A stretch of DNA of 35,909 nt from Nitrosarchaeum sp. (GTDB taxonomy: Archaea > Thermoproteota > Nitrososphaeria > Nitrososphaerales > Nitrosopumilaceae). The notes beneath the pieces were generated by a model. That model made no database searches and was not told the origin of the DNA. It was given only the letters and a program-made list of their open reading frames with translations. The stretch's first letter is position 1; each line of letters begins with the position of its first letter. Positions 25,576-33,536 of the stretch are shown here, piece by piece. The stretch lies in NCBI GenBank assembly GCA_021414105.1, contig JAIOPB010000044.1, positions 1 to 35,909 of the forward strand. The letters run 5' to 3'. The translations under genes and the position numbers were made by a program.

Positions 25576-27249
25576 ATGGAAATTTCTAGTAGAAATGTTG
25601 TGGAAGGAACTGCCAGATCTCCTCACAGAGCAATGTACAAAGCTATGGGATTGACAGATAAGGATTTAGACAAACCATTTGTTGGAGTATGTCATACCGG
25701 AAATGAGGCTACCCCTTGTAACATTCACCTTCCAAGATTAGCTCTAAAAGCAAAAGAAGGAGTAAGGGATGGGGGTGCAACACCTAGAGAATTTTCAACT
25801 ATTGCAGTAAGTGATGGAATTGCAATGGGTCATGAAGGAATGAAATCATCGTTGGTTTCAAGAGAGATAATTGCAGATTCTATTGAATTAATGGTTCGTG
25901 CACATCAATATGATGCACTAGTTGGAATTGCAGGATGCGACAAAAGTTTACCAGGAACTATGATGGCAATGGCTCGATTGAATTTACCATCTATCTTTGT
26001 TTATGGAGGAACCATCATGCCAGGAATGCTAAACGGTAAAGAATTAACAGTTGTTGATGTGTATGAAGCAGTTGGCGCATATGACGCAGGACAGTTATCA
26101 TTAGAGGGACTAAAAAATATAGAAAATACGGCATGCCCAAGTGCAGGATCATGTGGAGGAATGTTTACTGCGAATACAATGGCATCAATTTCTGAAGCTA
26201 TTGGTCTTGCGTTACCAGGTAGTGCAAGTCCTCCAGCAGAAGATGACAGAAGAGAGAAAATAGTGTATGACACAGGTAAAGCATGTGTTAGACTATTAGA
26301 ACAAAATATCAAACCACGAGATATTCTCACATTTGAGGCATTTGAAAATGCAATTACAATGTTAAATGCAATTGGAGGTTCCACAAATGGAATTTTACAC
26401 TTGTTGGCATTATCAAGTGAGGTGGGAATAAAATTAACATATGATGATTTTGAGAGAGTTAGAAAAAAGACTCCGCATTTGGCAGATATGAAACCAGGTG
26501 GAAATTATGTAATGAATTCACTGGATAAAATTGGTGGCATTCCATTTGTACTAAAAAAATTAGCAGAGAGAAAACTAATTCATGACAATTGTATGACAGT
26601 GACTGGAAAATCAATTAGAGAAAATCTTGCATCAATGAATATTCCAGAACCAGTACAACAAATAGTCAAATCAGTAGATAATCCAATTCATTCAGTTGGG
26701 ACAGCAGTTGTATTGAAAGGAAGTTTGGCACCAGACGGTGCAGTTATTAAAACAGCAGGTGTCGAGATGACAAAATTTACAGGCAAAGCCCGAGTTTATG
26801 ACAGAGAAGAATATGCATTTGATGCAGTAGCCAAAGGAGAAATTGAAGAAGGCCAGGTACTAGTAATCAGATATGAAGGTCCAAAAGGAGGGCCAGGAAT
26901 TAGAGAGATGTTAGCAACTACTGCAGCACTTGTAGGTCAGGGTTTAGGTAAAAAAGTTGCAATGGTAACAGACGGTAGATTTTCTGGAGGTACACGTGGA
27001 TTCATGGTAGGACATGTTGCTCCAGAAGCATATGTGGGAGGTCCAATTGCACTAGTAAAAGATGATGATGAAATTACAATAGATACAGAAACTAACATAA
27101 TTGATCTTCATGTATCCCCTGAAGAATTAGAAAAGAGAAGAAAACAATGGAATCGACCAAAACCAAACTACACAACAGGAGCATTGGCAAAATACGCAAC
27201 ATTAGTTGGTTCTGCAGCACAAGGGGCAATTACTAGTCCAAATCTATAA
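25576..27249 (+). CDS. ilvD: Dihydroxy-acid dehydratase
   Basis: A 557-aa IlvD/Edd-family enzyme that dehydrates 2,3-dihydroxy-acids in valine, leucine and isoleucine synthesis. Fe-S ligands C48 ('[10 protein letters not shown]'), C121 ('[11 protein letters not shown]') and C193 ('[16 protein letters not shown]') are in the usual places, and '[11 protein letters not shown]' carries the catalytic Ser. The ATG at 25576 has an AT-rich TATA-like element (near 25545) at leaderless distance. An out-of-frame ATG at 25571 is ignored. Its 3' end overlaps the convergent HEPN-like gene by 6 bp. Confidence 0.96.
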   Translation: MEISSRNVVEGTARSPHRAMYKAMGLTDKDLDKPFVGVCHTGNEATPCNIHLPRLALKAKEGVRDGGATPREFSTIAVSDGIAMGHEGMKSSLVSREIIADSIELMVRAHQYDALVGIAGCDKSLPGTMMAMARLNLPSIFVYGGTIMPGMLNGKELTVVDVYEAVGAYDAGQLSLEGLKNIENTACPSAGSCGGMFTANTMASISEAIGLALPGSASPPAEDDRREKIVYDTGKACVRLLEQNIKPRDILTFEAFENAITMLNAIGGSTNGILHLLALSSEVGIKLTYDDFERVRKKTPHLADMKPGGNYVMNSLDKIGGIPFVLKKLAERKLIHDNCMTVTGKSIRENLASMNIPEPVQQIVKSVDNPIHSVGTAVVLKGSLAPDGAVIKTAGVEMTKFTGKARVYDREEYAFDAVAKGEIEEGQVLVIRYEGPKGGPGIREMLATTAALVGQGLGKKVAMVTDGRFSGGTRGFMVGHVAPEAYVGGPIALVKDDDEITIDTETNIIDLHVSPEELEKRRKQWNRPKPNYTTGALAKYATLVGSAAQGAITSPNL

Positions 27250-27807
27250 TTTTAGTTCTTCAAATAATGCATCCCAGTTAATTTTTTCTTGTTCTACAAC
27301 ATAAATTTTCAACAGGGTTTCCCATGCACGATCCAAATCCGTTTTAAATTTTTTAAAACCATTTACACTTGATAATGAAATCAAGTTTTTTGGATTGTAT
27401 TTTACCTCGTCAAGGGACACACAGTGTATAGTGTCATTTCTAACTTCAAATAGTCTAGACATGTCTCTAGTATATTCAGGTCCAAAAACAGTCCAATCAA
27501 GAAATGTTCGAATTTTACGATTTATTGGAATTAAATTAAGAAGATAAAGCAACTCTTTGCTATCATTTTGATTAGAATACAATACTATTCTTAGTCTAAT
27601 TATCTCATCAAAGAGAAATGCCATTTTTGAGAATGCTAATAAAACACTGTTTCTGTTTTTTGTGACGATTAATTTAGAATCAAAGCCATTTTTTAAAATT
27701 CCATCATTTAGGAAATAATGCCTATTTTTATCAATGATGTACAGCCTAGCTTTATGTGAAATTTTTTTTTGTTTCTTTATGATTTCAAGAAAATCAGAAA
27801 CATTCAT
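27244..27807 (-). CDS. HEPN-like helical protein (possible RNase)
   Basis: A 187-aa soluble, mostly helical protein. It carries R123-N-D-T-I-H128 in '[13 protein letters not shown]', matching the R-x4-6-H motif with Asn after Arg that marks catalytic HEPN ribonucleases, and the motif sits in the second half behind long helices as in HEPN folds. No nucleotidyltransferase or other antitoxin partner is adjacent. The next gene upstream is a helicase on the same strand, about 156 bp away. The assignment rests on one short motif and helical content, so it could be an unrelated family. Confidence 0.55.
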   Translation of the reverse strand: MNVSDFLEIIKKQKKISHKARLYIIDKNRHYFLNDGILKNGFDSKLIVTKNRNSVLLAFSKMAFLFDEIIRLRIVLYSNQNDSKELLYLLNLIPINRKIRTFLDWTVFGPEYTRDMSRLFEVRNDTIHCVSLDEVKYNPKNLISLSSVNGFKKFKTDLDRAWETLLKIYVVEQEKINWDALFEELKL

Positions 27808-27963
27808 GCTACGACAAATAATCCATAATCAATTAAGGATTTTGACAATTTTCAGCAAAGATATCACAATGATCAAATTGTTCACAAGGTTTATAGATCG
27901 CCGATCAAAATAAAATTCAGAGATAACAGGAAAAGAAATTACTTATTGAATTACTGTTGTCTA

Positions 27964-29655
27964 CTACAGATTTTCTATGCCTAAAACATCATAGTATGCA
28001 CGTGGAATCATTTTTTGAGCCTTGAAAAAGACATTGTTAACTGCAGTATCAAGCACATATGTTTTGGCCCAATCATCTTCGCTTCTAATTGAGCGCCCAA
28101 ATCCCTGAAGTAATTTAGTTAGAGTCTGAGAAGTATACCATAAAGGAAATTTATCCATTTTTGCTTTTGTTCTTTTTTCTTTATAATTAGGATATGGAAC
28201 TTTGGCGATAATTTGGAATCGAGATAAGTCATCTTTGAGGTCTACTCCTTCCCACAATGAAGAAGAAAGCAAAACACCAGTAGGATCAGATGCATGTTCT
28301 GAAATAACCTCATCTTGGGTTTTTCCATCTTTGTTATAGCTATGACAAAGTCTGATTCGTCGAGTATTTTTTGGTGAAAGGTATCTCAAGATTTTTTGAC
28401 CTCGTGGAACAGATGATGTTAAAATTAAACCTCTTTCACCAGAATGCTCATCCATTATTCTATCAATGGTTTTTATTACTTCAAGTTCATCATTTTCAGT
28501 AGAACCATAGCTTAATCGTTTAATGTTTAGAAGATCAATTCTTCTGTGTTCAATTGGAAATGGGGATTTTGGAGTATCAATAAATGCAACATCATCTTGT
28601 TGCAATCCCATATTTTCACAAAAACTGAATTTATCAATAGTGGCAGACATGAATATTTGATATTCAGTAGTGAAAAAAGAATTAGCAAATACTGAAACAT
28701 CAATGGGTTTTACGGAGATTGCTCTAAAATTTCCGTTCAAATCTTGAACAGGATCATTTACTACAAAATTATCCTTGTCAGTGAGAATATCAATTTTAGC
28801 CTGAGCAGCTCGATCATAACGTCTCTCTAGTCTTGTAACGGATTCATAATCAGGCTCTTTTTGGTATGAATCACTTTCTTTGATATCTTTGATTTTTTTG
28901 GCATATGAGTATGCAATATCGTCAATTAGTTGTATCATTGAATCCAAATCAGCAAAATCATATTTGGCGGCATTTAGACTGCATTCTTCTACTTGACCAC
29001 TGAATATATCAAATCCAATAAACTGCATTATTTGATCTTCAATTTTATGAGATTCATCAAATATCGAAACTTTTCTATTAAGATAATCTTCAAAGAGCTT
29101 TTTGTTAAATTTCATAATTTGAAAAAATGCATGATAATTCCAAAGAGAATGTTTTGAAACAAGAGCATCATATTTTTGATAATAGTAATGGCAAGATTTA
29201 GCTTCTTGAGTATTGTCTTCTACTTGTTTGAGTGTAGGCTTGAATTTACAAACTTCAATTATTTCCTTACCATTTTTGTTTATTTTTTCCTGACATTGCC
29301 CCTTATCACATGTCAATCCCCATCTCATAGCTTTTCTTGTATTATCTATTTTTTCAGATTCCATCATTTTCAGACATGCAAAATTTTGTTTTCCTTTAAC
29401 GGGTTTAAGAAATGGGATATCTTTGATATATTGATCCTGAAGATGTTTTGATGCAGTTATGGTAAATGAACTATCAAAATATCTTGAGACAGTTGCTCCC
29501 ACTAGTGATTTTCCTACCCCAGTTGGAGCGCATAAAATGATTTTTTTGTAACCAGATTTTAATTTCTCTTCAATTTCCAATATGATCTTTTTTTGGATAT
29601 CTCGTGGAGAAAATTGTTCTGGAAATTTTTCTAAAAGAGACAGGATTGAATCTAT
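27964..29655 (-). CDS. XPD/DinG-type Fe-S superfamily 2 helicase
   Basis: An ATP-dependent DNA helicase. The canonical start is TTG at 29580 (538 aa). The frame stays open upstream to 29661 and adds 25 residues ending '-FPEQFSPRDIQKKII', a Q-motif-like region that Rad3/XPD helicases carry before Walker A, so the real start is likely ATA 29655 or CTG 29643. Numbering from the TTG, Walker A 'APTGVGKS' is at 18-25 and the DEAH-type box 'DESH' at 175-178. Between them lie C69, C91 (or C96), C111 and C130, the four-Cys set of the [4Fe-4S] domain. The C-terminal motor has 'SSSLWEGVDL' and the motif VI sequence 'LLQGFGRSIRSEDD'. It probably acts in repair, replication or nucleotide excision. Confidence 0.87.
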   Translation of the reverse strand: MDSILSLLEKFPEQFSPRDIQKKIILEIEEKLKSGYKKIILCAPTGVGKSLVGATVSRYFDSSFTITASKHLQDQYIKDIPFLKPVKGKQNFACLKMMESEKIDNTRKAMRWGLTCDKGQCQEKINKNGKEIIEVCKFKPTLKQVEDNTQEAKSCHYYYQKYDALVSKHSLWNYHAFFQIMKFNKKLFEDYLNRKVSIFDESHKIEDQIMQFIGFDIFSGQVEECSLNAAKYDFADLDSMIQLIDDIAYSYAKKIKDIKESDSYQKEPDYESVTRLERRYDRAAQAKIDILTDKDNFVVNDPVQDLNGNFRAISVKPIDVSVFANSFFTTEYQIFMSATIDKFSFCENMGLQQDDVAFIDTPKSPFPIEHRRIDLLNIKRLSYGSTENDELEVIKTIDRIMDEHSGERGLILTSSVPRGQKILRYLSPKNTRRIRLCHSYNKDGKTQDEVISEHASDPTGVLLSSSLWEGVDLKDDLSRFQIIAKVPYPNYKEKRTKAKMDKFPLWYTSQTLTKLLQGFGRSIRSEDDWAKTYVLDTAVNNVFFKAQKMIPRAYYDVLGIENL

Positions 29656-29742
29656 TTTTCTTTAATATTAAAAGCATGAAGTTCTAATATTATCCGAGAT
29701 TTTTTTAATGTAGTTTAATATCTAGTAATATCACAATAGATC

Positions 29743-30060
29743 ATGGAATTACTAGAAGACAAAATGAGAGTGTGGCTAGAAAGTGCCAAATTTGTCAAGG
29801 CAATTCCAGGCGTTTATGTTTTGTATAACAGAAACAAAGATGTGATCTACATAGGAGAGAGTAAAAATTTGGAAGAAACGTTTACAAAATATGTAGATAC
29901 AGGATTTGAAGGAAACGAATGCAAGCAAAAAACCCAATCATATCAACGAGAATTTACAAATAATCCAAAAGAACGACAAATCCAGTTAATTGAAGAGTTC
30001 AAAAAGGAGTCAGGGAAATTACCATCTTGCAATACAGAGATAACACTAGAAACCCATTGA
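29743..30060 (+). CDS. GIY-YIG-like domain protein lacking the usual catalytic Arg
   Basis: A 105-aa single-domain protein. 'PGVYVLYNRNKDVIYIGES' contains the two core strands, GVY at 23-25 and YIG at 36-38, with normal spacing for a GIY-YIG nuclease domain. The next helix normally supplies an Arg ('x-x-R-x-x-x-H' type), but here reads 'KNLEETFTKY' with no Arg, so nuclease activity is doubtful. It may instead bind nucleic acid or protein. A TATA-like TTTAATAT lies about 30 bp upstream of the ATG. It is divergent from the helicase gene across about 87 bp, so the two could share regulation. Confidence 0.68.
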   Translation: MELLEDKMRVWLESAKFVKAIPGVYVLYNRNKDVIYIGESKNLEETFTKYVDTGFEGNECKQKTQSYQREFTNNPKERQIQLIEEFKKESGKLPSCNTEITLETH

Positions 30061-30155
30061 TTTTCACATAAACTTCTCTTGTTCCAAATTATCAGTATTT
30101 TAATCAGGCGTAAATATAGAGAAAGTAATTAATTTAAGATCGACATAAACAAGAA

Positions 30156-30287
30156 GTGCACCAGTGTTATTATTGCGAGCAACTTTTTGACTCTAAAGAA
30201 GCCTTGTATGATCATGTAGAGATTCATTCAGATATTGAAAGAAATCAAGAGATAATGGATAAAAAAAAGAATGCAAAAAAAGGCTAG
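30156..30287 (+). CDS. 43-aa classical C2H2 zinc-finger microprotein
   Basis: The frame starts at GTG 30156 and ends TAG. It encodes a single finger with C4-x2-C7-x3-F11-x5-L17-x2-H20-x3-H24, an exact fit to the classical C2H2 consensus including the core Phe and Leu. A Lys-rich tail of 19 residues follows. A TATA-like AAATATA near 30113 lies about 40 bp ahead. The frame is closed upstream at 30135-30137, so GTG is the only usual start. Full consensus agreement in 43 codons makes chance unlikely. Single-finger proteins like this are known in archaea; DNA or RNA binding is likely. Confidence 0.7.
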   Translation: MHQCYYCEQLFDSKEALYDHVEIHSDIERNQEIMDKKKNAKKG

Positions 30288-30390
30288 CCTCGTTTCACAT
30301 TTCTCAAACTAATAATCACTAAACAAAATTAGAGCAAAGGTTAGAAAATATACATTCAGGAATAGAAATAACAATTTTGAAATAAAAAAT

Positions 30391-30654
30391 ATGGAATGGG
30401 TCGAAGTTTTACTAAAAAGATCATGTGATAAAACACTAACAAAAGGCGAAGTATTACACAGTTTATTTCACATGATTGAAATAAATGAAAATACATTAGA
30501 TCAAATACAATTAGACAAACGAGAGTTTGGACCAGAATTAGAGGAGCTAAAACAAACAGAAATCAAAGATTTAAATTTTCATCTAAAATATTATCGCAGT
30601 CTTGTTAATTACATCAATTCAATTCCTGAAAATAAAATGATTAAACAAGTGTAA
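30391..30654 (+). CDS. Small helical protein of unknown function
   Basis: An 87-aa acidic, helical protein ('MEWVEVLLKRSCDKT...') with one Cys and no membrane segment. I do not recognise it. It stands alone, flanked by the C2H2 microprotein and a convergent metalloprotease-like gene. ATG start with an AT-rich leader (AAAATATAC near 30343) about 40 bp upstream. Confidence 0.6.
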   Translation: MEWVEVLLKRSCDKTLTKGEVLHSLFHMIEINENTLDQIQLDKREFGPELEELKQTEIKDLNFHLKYYRSLVNYINSIPENKMIKQV

Positions 30655-30699
30655 ATAAAAAAACAAGACAAATGTAAAATCACATAAAACAAGTCTAGA

Positions 30700-31257
30700 T
30701 TAGAGCGTATTTCGTAATTTTTTGAACATAATATCATATTCTTGTTGTTTTTCTACTATCTGCCCGTAATTGGTTTGTTTGTCATACTCTTCTTGTTTTT
30801 CAAAAAGATATTTCTCCCATTTTACAATTTCATTTGCAATTAGTAAGCCAGAATCTTCACGGGCAAATTGTTTTTGTTGCTCTGGATTTTGTCCTCTAGT
30901 AGGAAATTTTTTTCCATTAAACACATTTTGAATTTGTTCTGTAATTTCAGACCTAAGTAGTTCTGCAAAATCAAAATGTCCTTGTTCATGTTTTAAGAGT
31001 TGAGGAGTTGCTTGTGGTTGCCTTACCCAAGAAAGTAAAGGATAAAATTCAGCAATCAACTCAATATTTTCAATAAAGAATTTAATTTGATTACCAATAC
31101 TATCAGAATTCACAGTCCAAGTATATCGGTATTTGATGGTACTATGAACATCTTCAAATGCAGCAGGATTGGATTCAGCTTGAAAGTCTAACCAATCCAA
31201 AAAATAATCCGTAGACCAAGAAATAGTATTATTTTGACTCATGAAATTGTTTGTCAT
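30700..31257 (-). CDS. HExxH-motif putative zinc metalloprotease (DUF922-like)
   Basis: A 185-aa protein with H90-E-Q-G-H94 in 'LLKHEQGHFDFAELLRSE', a HExxH zinc site followed by Asp and Glu, as in DUF922 putative peptidases. An upstream beta-rich part contains 'STIKYRYTW', and the C-terminal third is a charged helix ('QQKQFAREDSG...'). There is no signal peptide or membrane helix from the ATG at 31257; a second ATG six codons later is possible. A cytoplasmic location distinguishes it from the secreted bacterial relatives. Its substrate is unknown. Confidence 0.7.
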   Translation of the reverse strand: MTNNFMSQNNTISWSTDYFLDWLDFQAESNPAAFEDVHSTIKYRYTWTVNSDSIGNQIKFFIENIELIAEFYPLLSWVRQPQATPQLLKHEQGHFDFAELLRSEITEQIQNVFNGKKFPTRGQNPEQQKQFAREDSGLLIANEIVKWEKYLFEKQEEYDKQTNYGQIVEKQQEYDIMFKKLRNTL

Positions 31258-31353
31258 ATGTGGGAATAAAATTATTGATTTCTACTATAAAAATTAGCCA
31301 CGAAATTACGTCAGTTTTAAAAAATAATAACCAAAAAACAATCAATAAAAAAT

Positions 31354-31557
31354 TTAGATTCTTTTTCCATCGCGCCCACTATAATTGCCAAATGATTGAG
31401 GTACGTCAAATCCCAGCCACAAATAATTTTCATCTTCTAATAATTGATGTTGTTTTTGATGGGCAACAAGTTGTGCATCACCCCAAGTCCCATCATATAG
31501 AAAATTACATTTTTCGACTTTGTTTATTTTTCTGGCACCCTTGCAAATGATTATCAA
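31354..31557 (-). CDS. Candidate 67-aa protein of unknown function
   Basis: A frame with no ATG in the useful part; TTG at 31557 gives 67 aa, while the ATG at 31671 would add an implausible segment that overlaps a hairpin. The product has a soluble look with aromatic and acidic residues ('NFLYDGTWGDAQLVAHQ', 'ENYLWLGFDVPQSFGNY') rather than the Lys/Ile/Asn-rich output of random AT-rich frames. Two cysteines (C5, C17) are present. Support is compositional only. Confidence 0.4.
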   Translation of the reverse strand: MIIICKGARKINKVEKCNFLYDGTWGDAQLVAHQKQHQLLEDENYLWLGFDVPQSFGNYSGRDGKRI

Positions 31558-31609
31558 GATTATTTCAATACATAACAGATTTGAAAATGTTTGGTTCAGA
31601 ATTAAAGAT

Positions 31610-31675
31610 GTGTTTGACGGCCAATGAATTCTAGGGCATAGTCTGTAAGGCAAACGTAGGAATGCCGTCAAACAC
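31610..31675. ncRNA. Long hairpin with perfect 12-bp stem (candidate structured RNA)
   Basis: GTGTTTGACGGC (31610-31621) pairs perfectly with GCCGTCAAACAC (31664-31675). The stem continues inside with ATTC against GAAT (right arm contiguous, left arm after a six-base bulge) and TA against TA, leaving a loop of about 23 nt. Twelve contiguous pairs with six G-C are unlikely by chance in such AT-rich DNA. Strand and boundaries are not known, and it may instead be the 5' leader of the small minus-strand frame below 31557 or a protein-binding site. Confidence 0.45.
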
Positions 31676-31899
31676 GATGACTCGGAAATACTATCTCAAG
31701 ATAGATTAAAAGAAACAGGGTGTTTAATTTGAAACACAAATCAGATAGATATGCCTAGATTAGAGAATATTTTAGGAAAATTATAGATTTAGGCACAAAT
31801 GAAATTGAAATGGATCATTTTTTCAAACCACTTTGATCAATTAACACGACATGTTTTATTTTAAGAGTTTTTCAAAAATTAGAGCATACAAAATATTGG
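31676..31899. other. Intergenic stretch without recognised gene
   Basis: Together with the hairpins on either side this is part of a 467-bp gap between 31558 and 32024. In it I see only AT-rich sequence, stops in all frames at short intervals, and a TTTTATTTTA element (31854-31863) that could be a TATA-like promoter for the candidate RNA beginning near 31890. Confidence 0.4.
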
Positions 31900-31979
31900 A
31901 AGCAAGGCTGTTTGCATGTTTGATGGCTTTAACATATCCCCCAAAGGGACAGATGCAAAAAAAGACGTCAGACTTGCTT
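31900..31979 (+). ncRNA. Three-tier hairpin (candidate small RNA)
   Basis: Three nested helices are visible: AAGCAAG (31900-31906) with CTTGCTT (31973-31979); TTTGCAT (31911-31917) with ATGCAAA (31953-31959); and TCCC (31937-31940) with GGGA (31946-31949) around a CCAAA loop. The GC content is above that of the surroundings. A TATA-like run lies about 40 bp upstream. A 29-codon frame (ATG 31916) crosses it but shows no protein-like pattern. The strand is inferred from the TATA-like run. Confidence 0.4.
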
Positions 31980-32024
31980 GCTTTCATTTAAAACTATTAA
32001 TTTAAGACAAAATCAAAATAATTT

Positions 32025-32108
32025 GTGAATCTAAAATTTATGATTTCTATGGTGGTTTCAGTAGTGGCATTAATTGTGGGTTTTATTTTATTATACGACA
32101 TTAAATAG
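32025..32108 (+). CDS. Candidate 27-aa single-helix membrane peptide
   Basis: The frame starts at GTG 32025 (or ATG 32040, 22 aa). Both versions encode one hydrophobic helix ('ISMVVSVVALIVGFILLY') with a basic N-terminus and 'DIK' at the end, as in regulatory or complex-stabilising micro-membrane proteins. The evidence is hydrophobicity only. Some AT-rich frames give similar products by chance, since T in the second position codes for hydrophobic residues. Confidence 0.35.
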   Translation: MNLKFMISMVVSVVALIVGFILLYDIK

Positions 32109-32157
32109 CAAGCAAAAATTATCTGATTTGTATTTACAAATACTGTAAAATAAAAAA

Positions 32158-33051
32158 CTAGTTTTGAACATCAAAATTAGGATGACAATCTAGAATTTCT
32201 AGAATGGTATTGCTTTGATTAATTAACTGATTTTGTTGATCAATTAACGAATTAATTTTGTCAGCTTCAGAATTCAATTTATCTAGGAGTCTTTGTGCTT
32301 TTTCAAATTCAGCTGGAGGTAAAGTTTTTCCATCATAGTATTCATATTGTTTATAATATTCATCATATTGTGATTTTTCACGTGAGATTTTTTTATCCAG
32401 TAATTCAAGTTGACTTCTAATTTCATTGTCTTGATCAAGTAGAGATTTTTGTCCAACATAGAGTTCTTCAAATTTTTTAGGTACAATAAATCCCTGTGAA
32501 TCAAAATCAGCAAGTGGTAATTCATCTGAATACATTAGGTGAGTTTTATCAGCACTGTGTCCTAATCCAATGGCATGACCTATCTCATGCATTATTATAT
32601 TGGAAACCATGTTTTCATCATTTTGAACATAATTACCGCTACAATCTTCATTACCTACAGAAATATCCAACACACAATGATTCAAGATTCCAAATAATGT
32701 CGAATTACAAGTAGCCAGACCAGAATGAGTTTTAGAGGCATATACTTGCCATCTAATCTCAATGTCAGGATCATCTGACTCTACAAAATTCAAATTGGGA
32801 TTAAGTGATTTCCAGGCATCAAGGGCTTTATGTAATGCATTTAATGGAATTTGGTCATCAGGGAGATTTGGAATTGCTTGAATTGAATAATAGAGGATTT
32901 TTTGCTCGTTTTTAGGTACAATTTTAGATAATTCCTTAACTTTTTCAGAAGATTTGATCAGTTCTGTAGGCATATCAAATGGCAATAGATTTGCATACCA
33001 TATGTATCCCAAAATACCGATTATCAAAACAGCTGAAAATAATAATTTCAA
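32158..33051 (-). CDS. Membrane-anchored matrixin-like zinc metalloprotease
   Basis: A 297-aa protein. An N-terminal hydrophobic helix (1-20) serves as signal or anchor. The catalytic domain shows the full metzincin zinc motif H155-E-I-G-H159-A-I-G-L-G-H165 and the Met-turn M173 in 'THLMYSDELP', the M10 (matrixin) pattern. Before it are substrate-cleft strands ('NFVESDDPDIEIRWQV') and a Cys pair region. The C-terminal part (about 195-285) is a Gln/Glu/Lys-rich coiled coil ('REKSQYDEYYKQYEYYDG'), unusual for matrixins and perhaps a spacer or oligomerisation stalk. There is no obvious pro-peptide cysteine switch. It acts outside the cell. Confidence 0.85.
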   Translation of the reverse strand: MKLLFSAVLIIGILGYIWYANLLPFDMPTELIKSSEKVKELSKIVPKNEQKILYYSIQAIPNLPDDQIPLNALHKALDAWKSLNPNLNFVESDDPDIEIRWQVYASKTHSGLATCNSTLFGILNHCVLDISVGNEDCSGNYVQNDENMVSNIIMHEIGHAIGLGHSADKTHLMYSDELPLADFDSQGFIVPKKFEELYVGQKSLLDQDNEIRSQLELLDKKISREKSQYDEYYKQYEYYDGKTLPPAEFEKAQRLLDKLNSEADKINSLIDQQNQLINQSNTILEILDCHPNFDVQN

Positions 33052-33203
33052 TAAAAAAAATTATTTGTTGCAATAAGTAAAACTTTCTATGTATTAACAA
33101 GTCACAGCATTAGACAAAACTAAAAATTAAAAATGTAGGCATAAAAGGAATCAAAACTAATCATAGAGGAATTTATTCAAATATAGGAGCAAAAAGGAAA
33201 TGT

Positions 33204-33356
33204 ATGGGCAAAAAAATTGATGAGGAAAGACATCAAGAACTACTAAAACAAAAAGAAGAACTAGAAAACAATAGGCCACATGACATTGATGCAATGAGAA
33301 GATGGAAACATTCCATGGGTAAAATCCTAGAGGAACTAGAATTGTTTAAAAAATAA
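33204..33356 (+). CDS. 50-aa charged helical protein
   Basis: An ATG-started frame of 50 codons rich in Lys and Glu ('GKKIDEERHQELLKQKEELE') with 'RPHDIDAMRRWKHSM' in the middle, predicted as two helices. A purine stretch AGGAAATG precedes the start and a TATA-like AAATATA lies about 25 bp upstream. It is a real-looking small protein of unknown function. Confidence 0.5.
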   Translation: MGKKIDEERHQELLKQKEELENNRPHDIDAMRRWKHSMGKILEELELFKK

Positions 33357-33536
33357 CAAAAAAGTTGTTTGTTTCAAAGTAGACAAAGAATTTAAAATTG
33401 AGAAACTCTTATTTTGATAAACCAAAATAGAAAACTAGATGCAAAAATACAAAGTATGCAACATTACATTAATTTCAATCACAACAGGATTGGATATAAG
33501 TGACTCCCACATGATATGGCTTTGATTCTCACATAG

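Noticed and set aside
26001-26384. 127-aa minus-strand frame inside ilvD
   Set aside because: Mirror of the conserved ilvD codons; composition is Ala/Ser/Pro-rich as expected of a shadow.
27896-27906. GATCG-C-CGATC palindrome in the gap upstream of the helicase stop
   Set aside because: Only 5-bp arms and no gene start in the right place; a chance palindrome or minor site.
31251-31550. 99-aa plus-strand frame across the gap after 31250
   Set aside because: Protein pattern is poor (His/Lys/Phe runs) and it overlaps the better minus-strand candidate at 31354-31557.
31610-31675. tRNA gene as explanation for the 12-bp stem
   Set aside because: No D-loop, TTC loop or anticodon arrangement; the stem is too long for an acceptor arm.
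31916-32005. 29-codon ATG frame within the three-tier hairpin
   Set aside because: No protein-like pattern; the nested base pairing explains the sequence better.
33439-33525. 28-codon ATG frame upstream of the zinc-knuckle gene
   Set aside because: No motif or promoter support beyond an open frame; chance is likely at this length.
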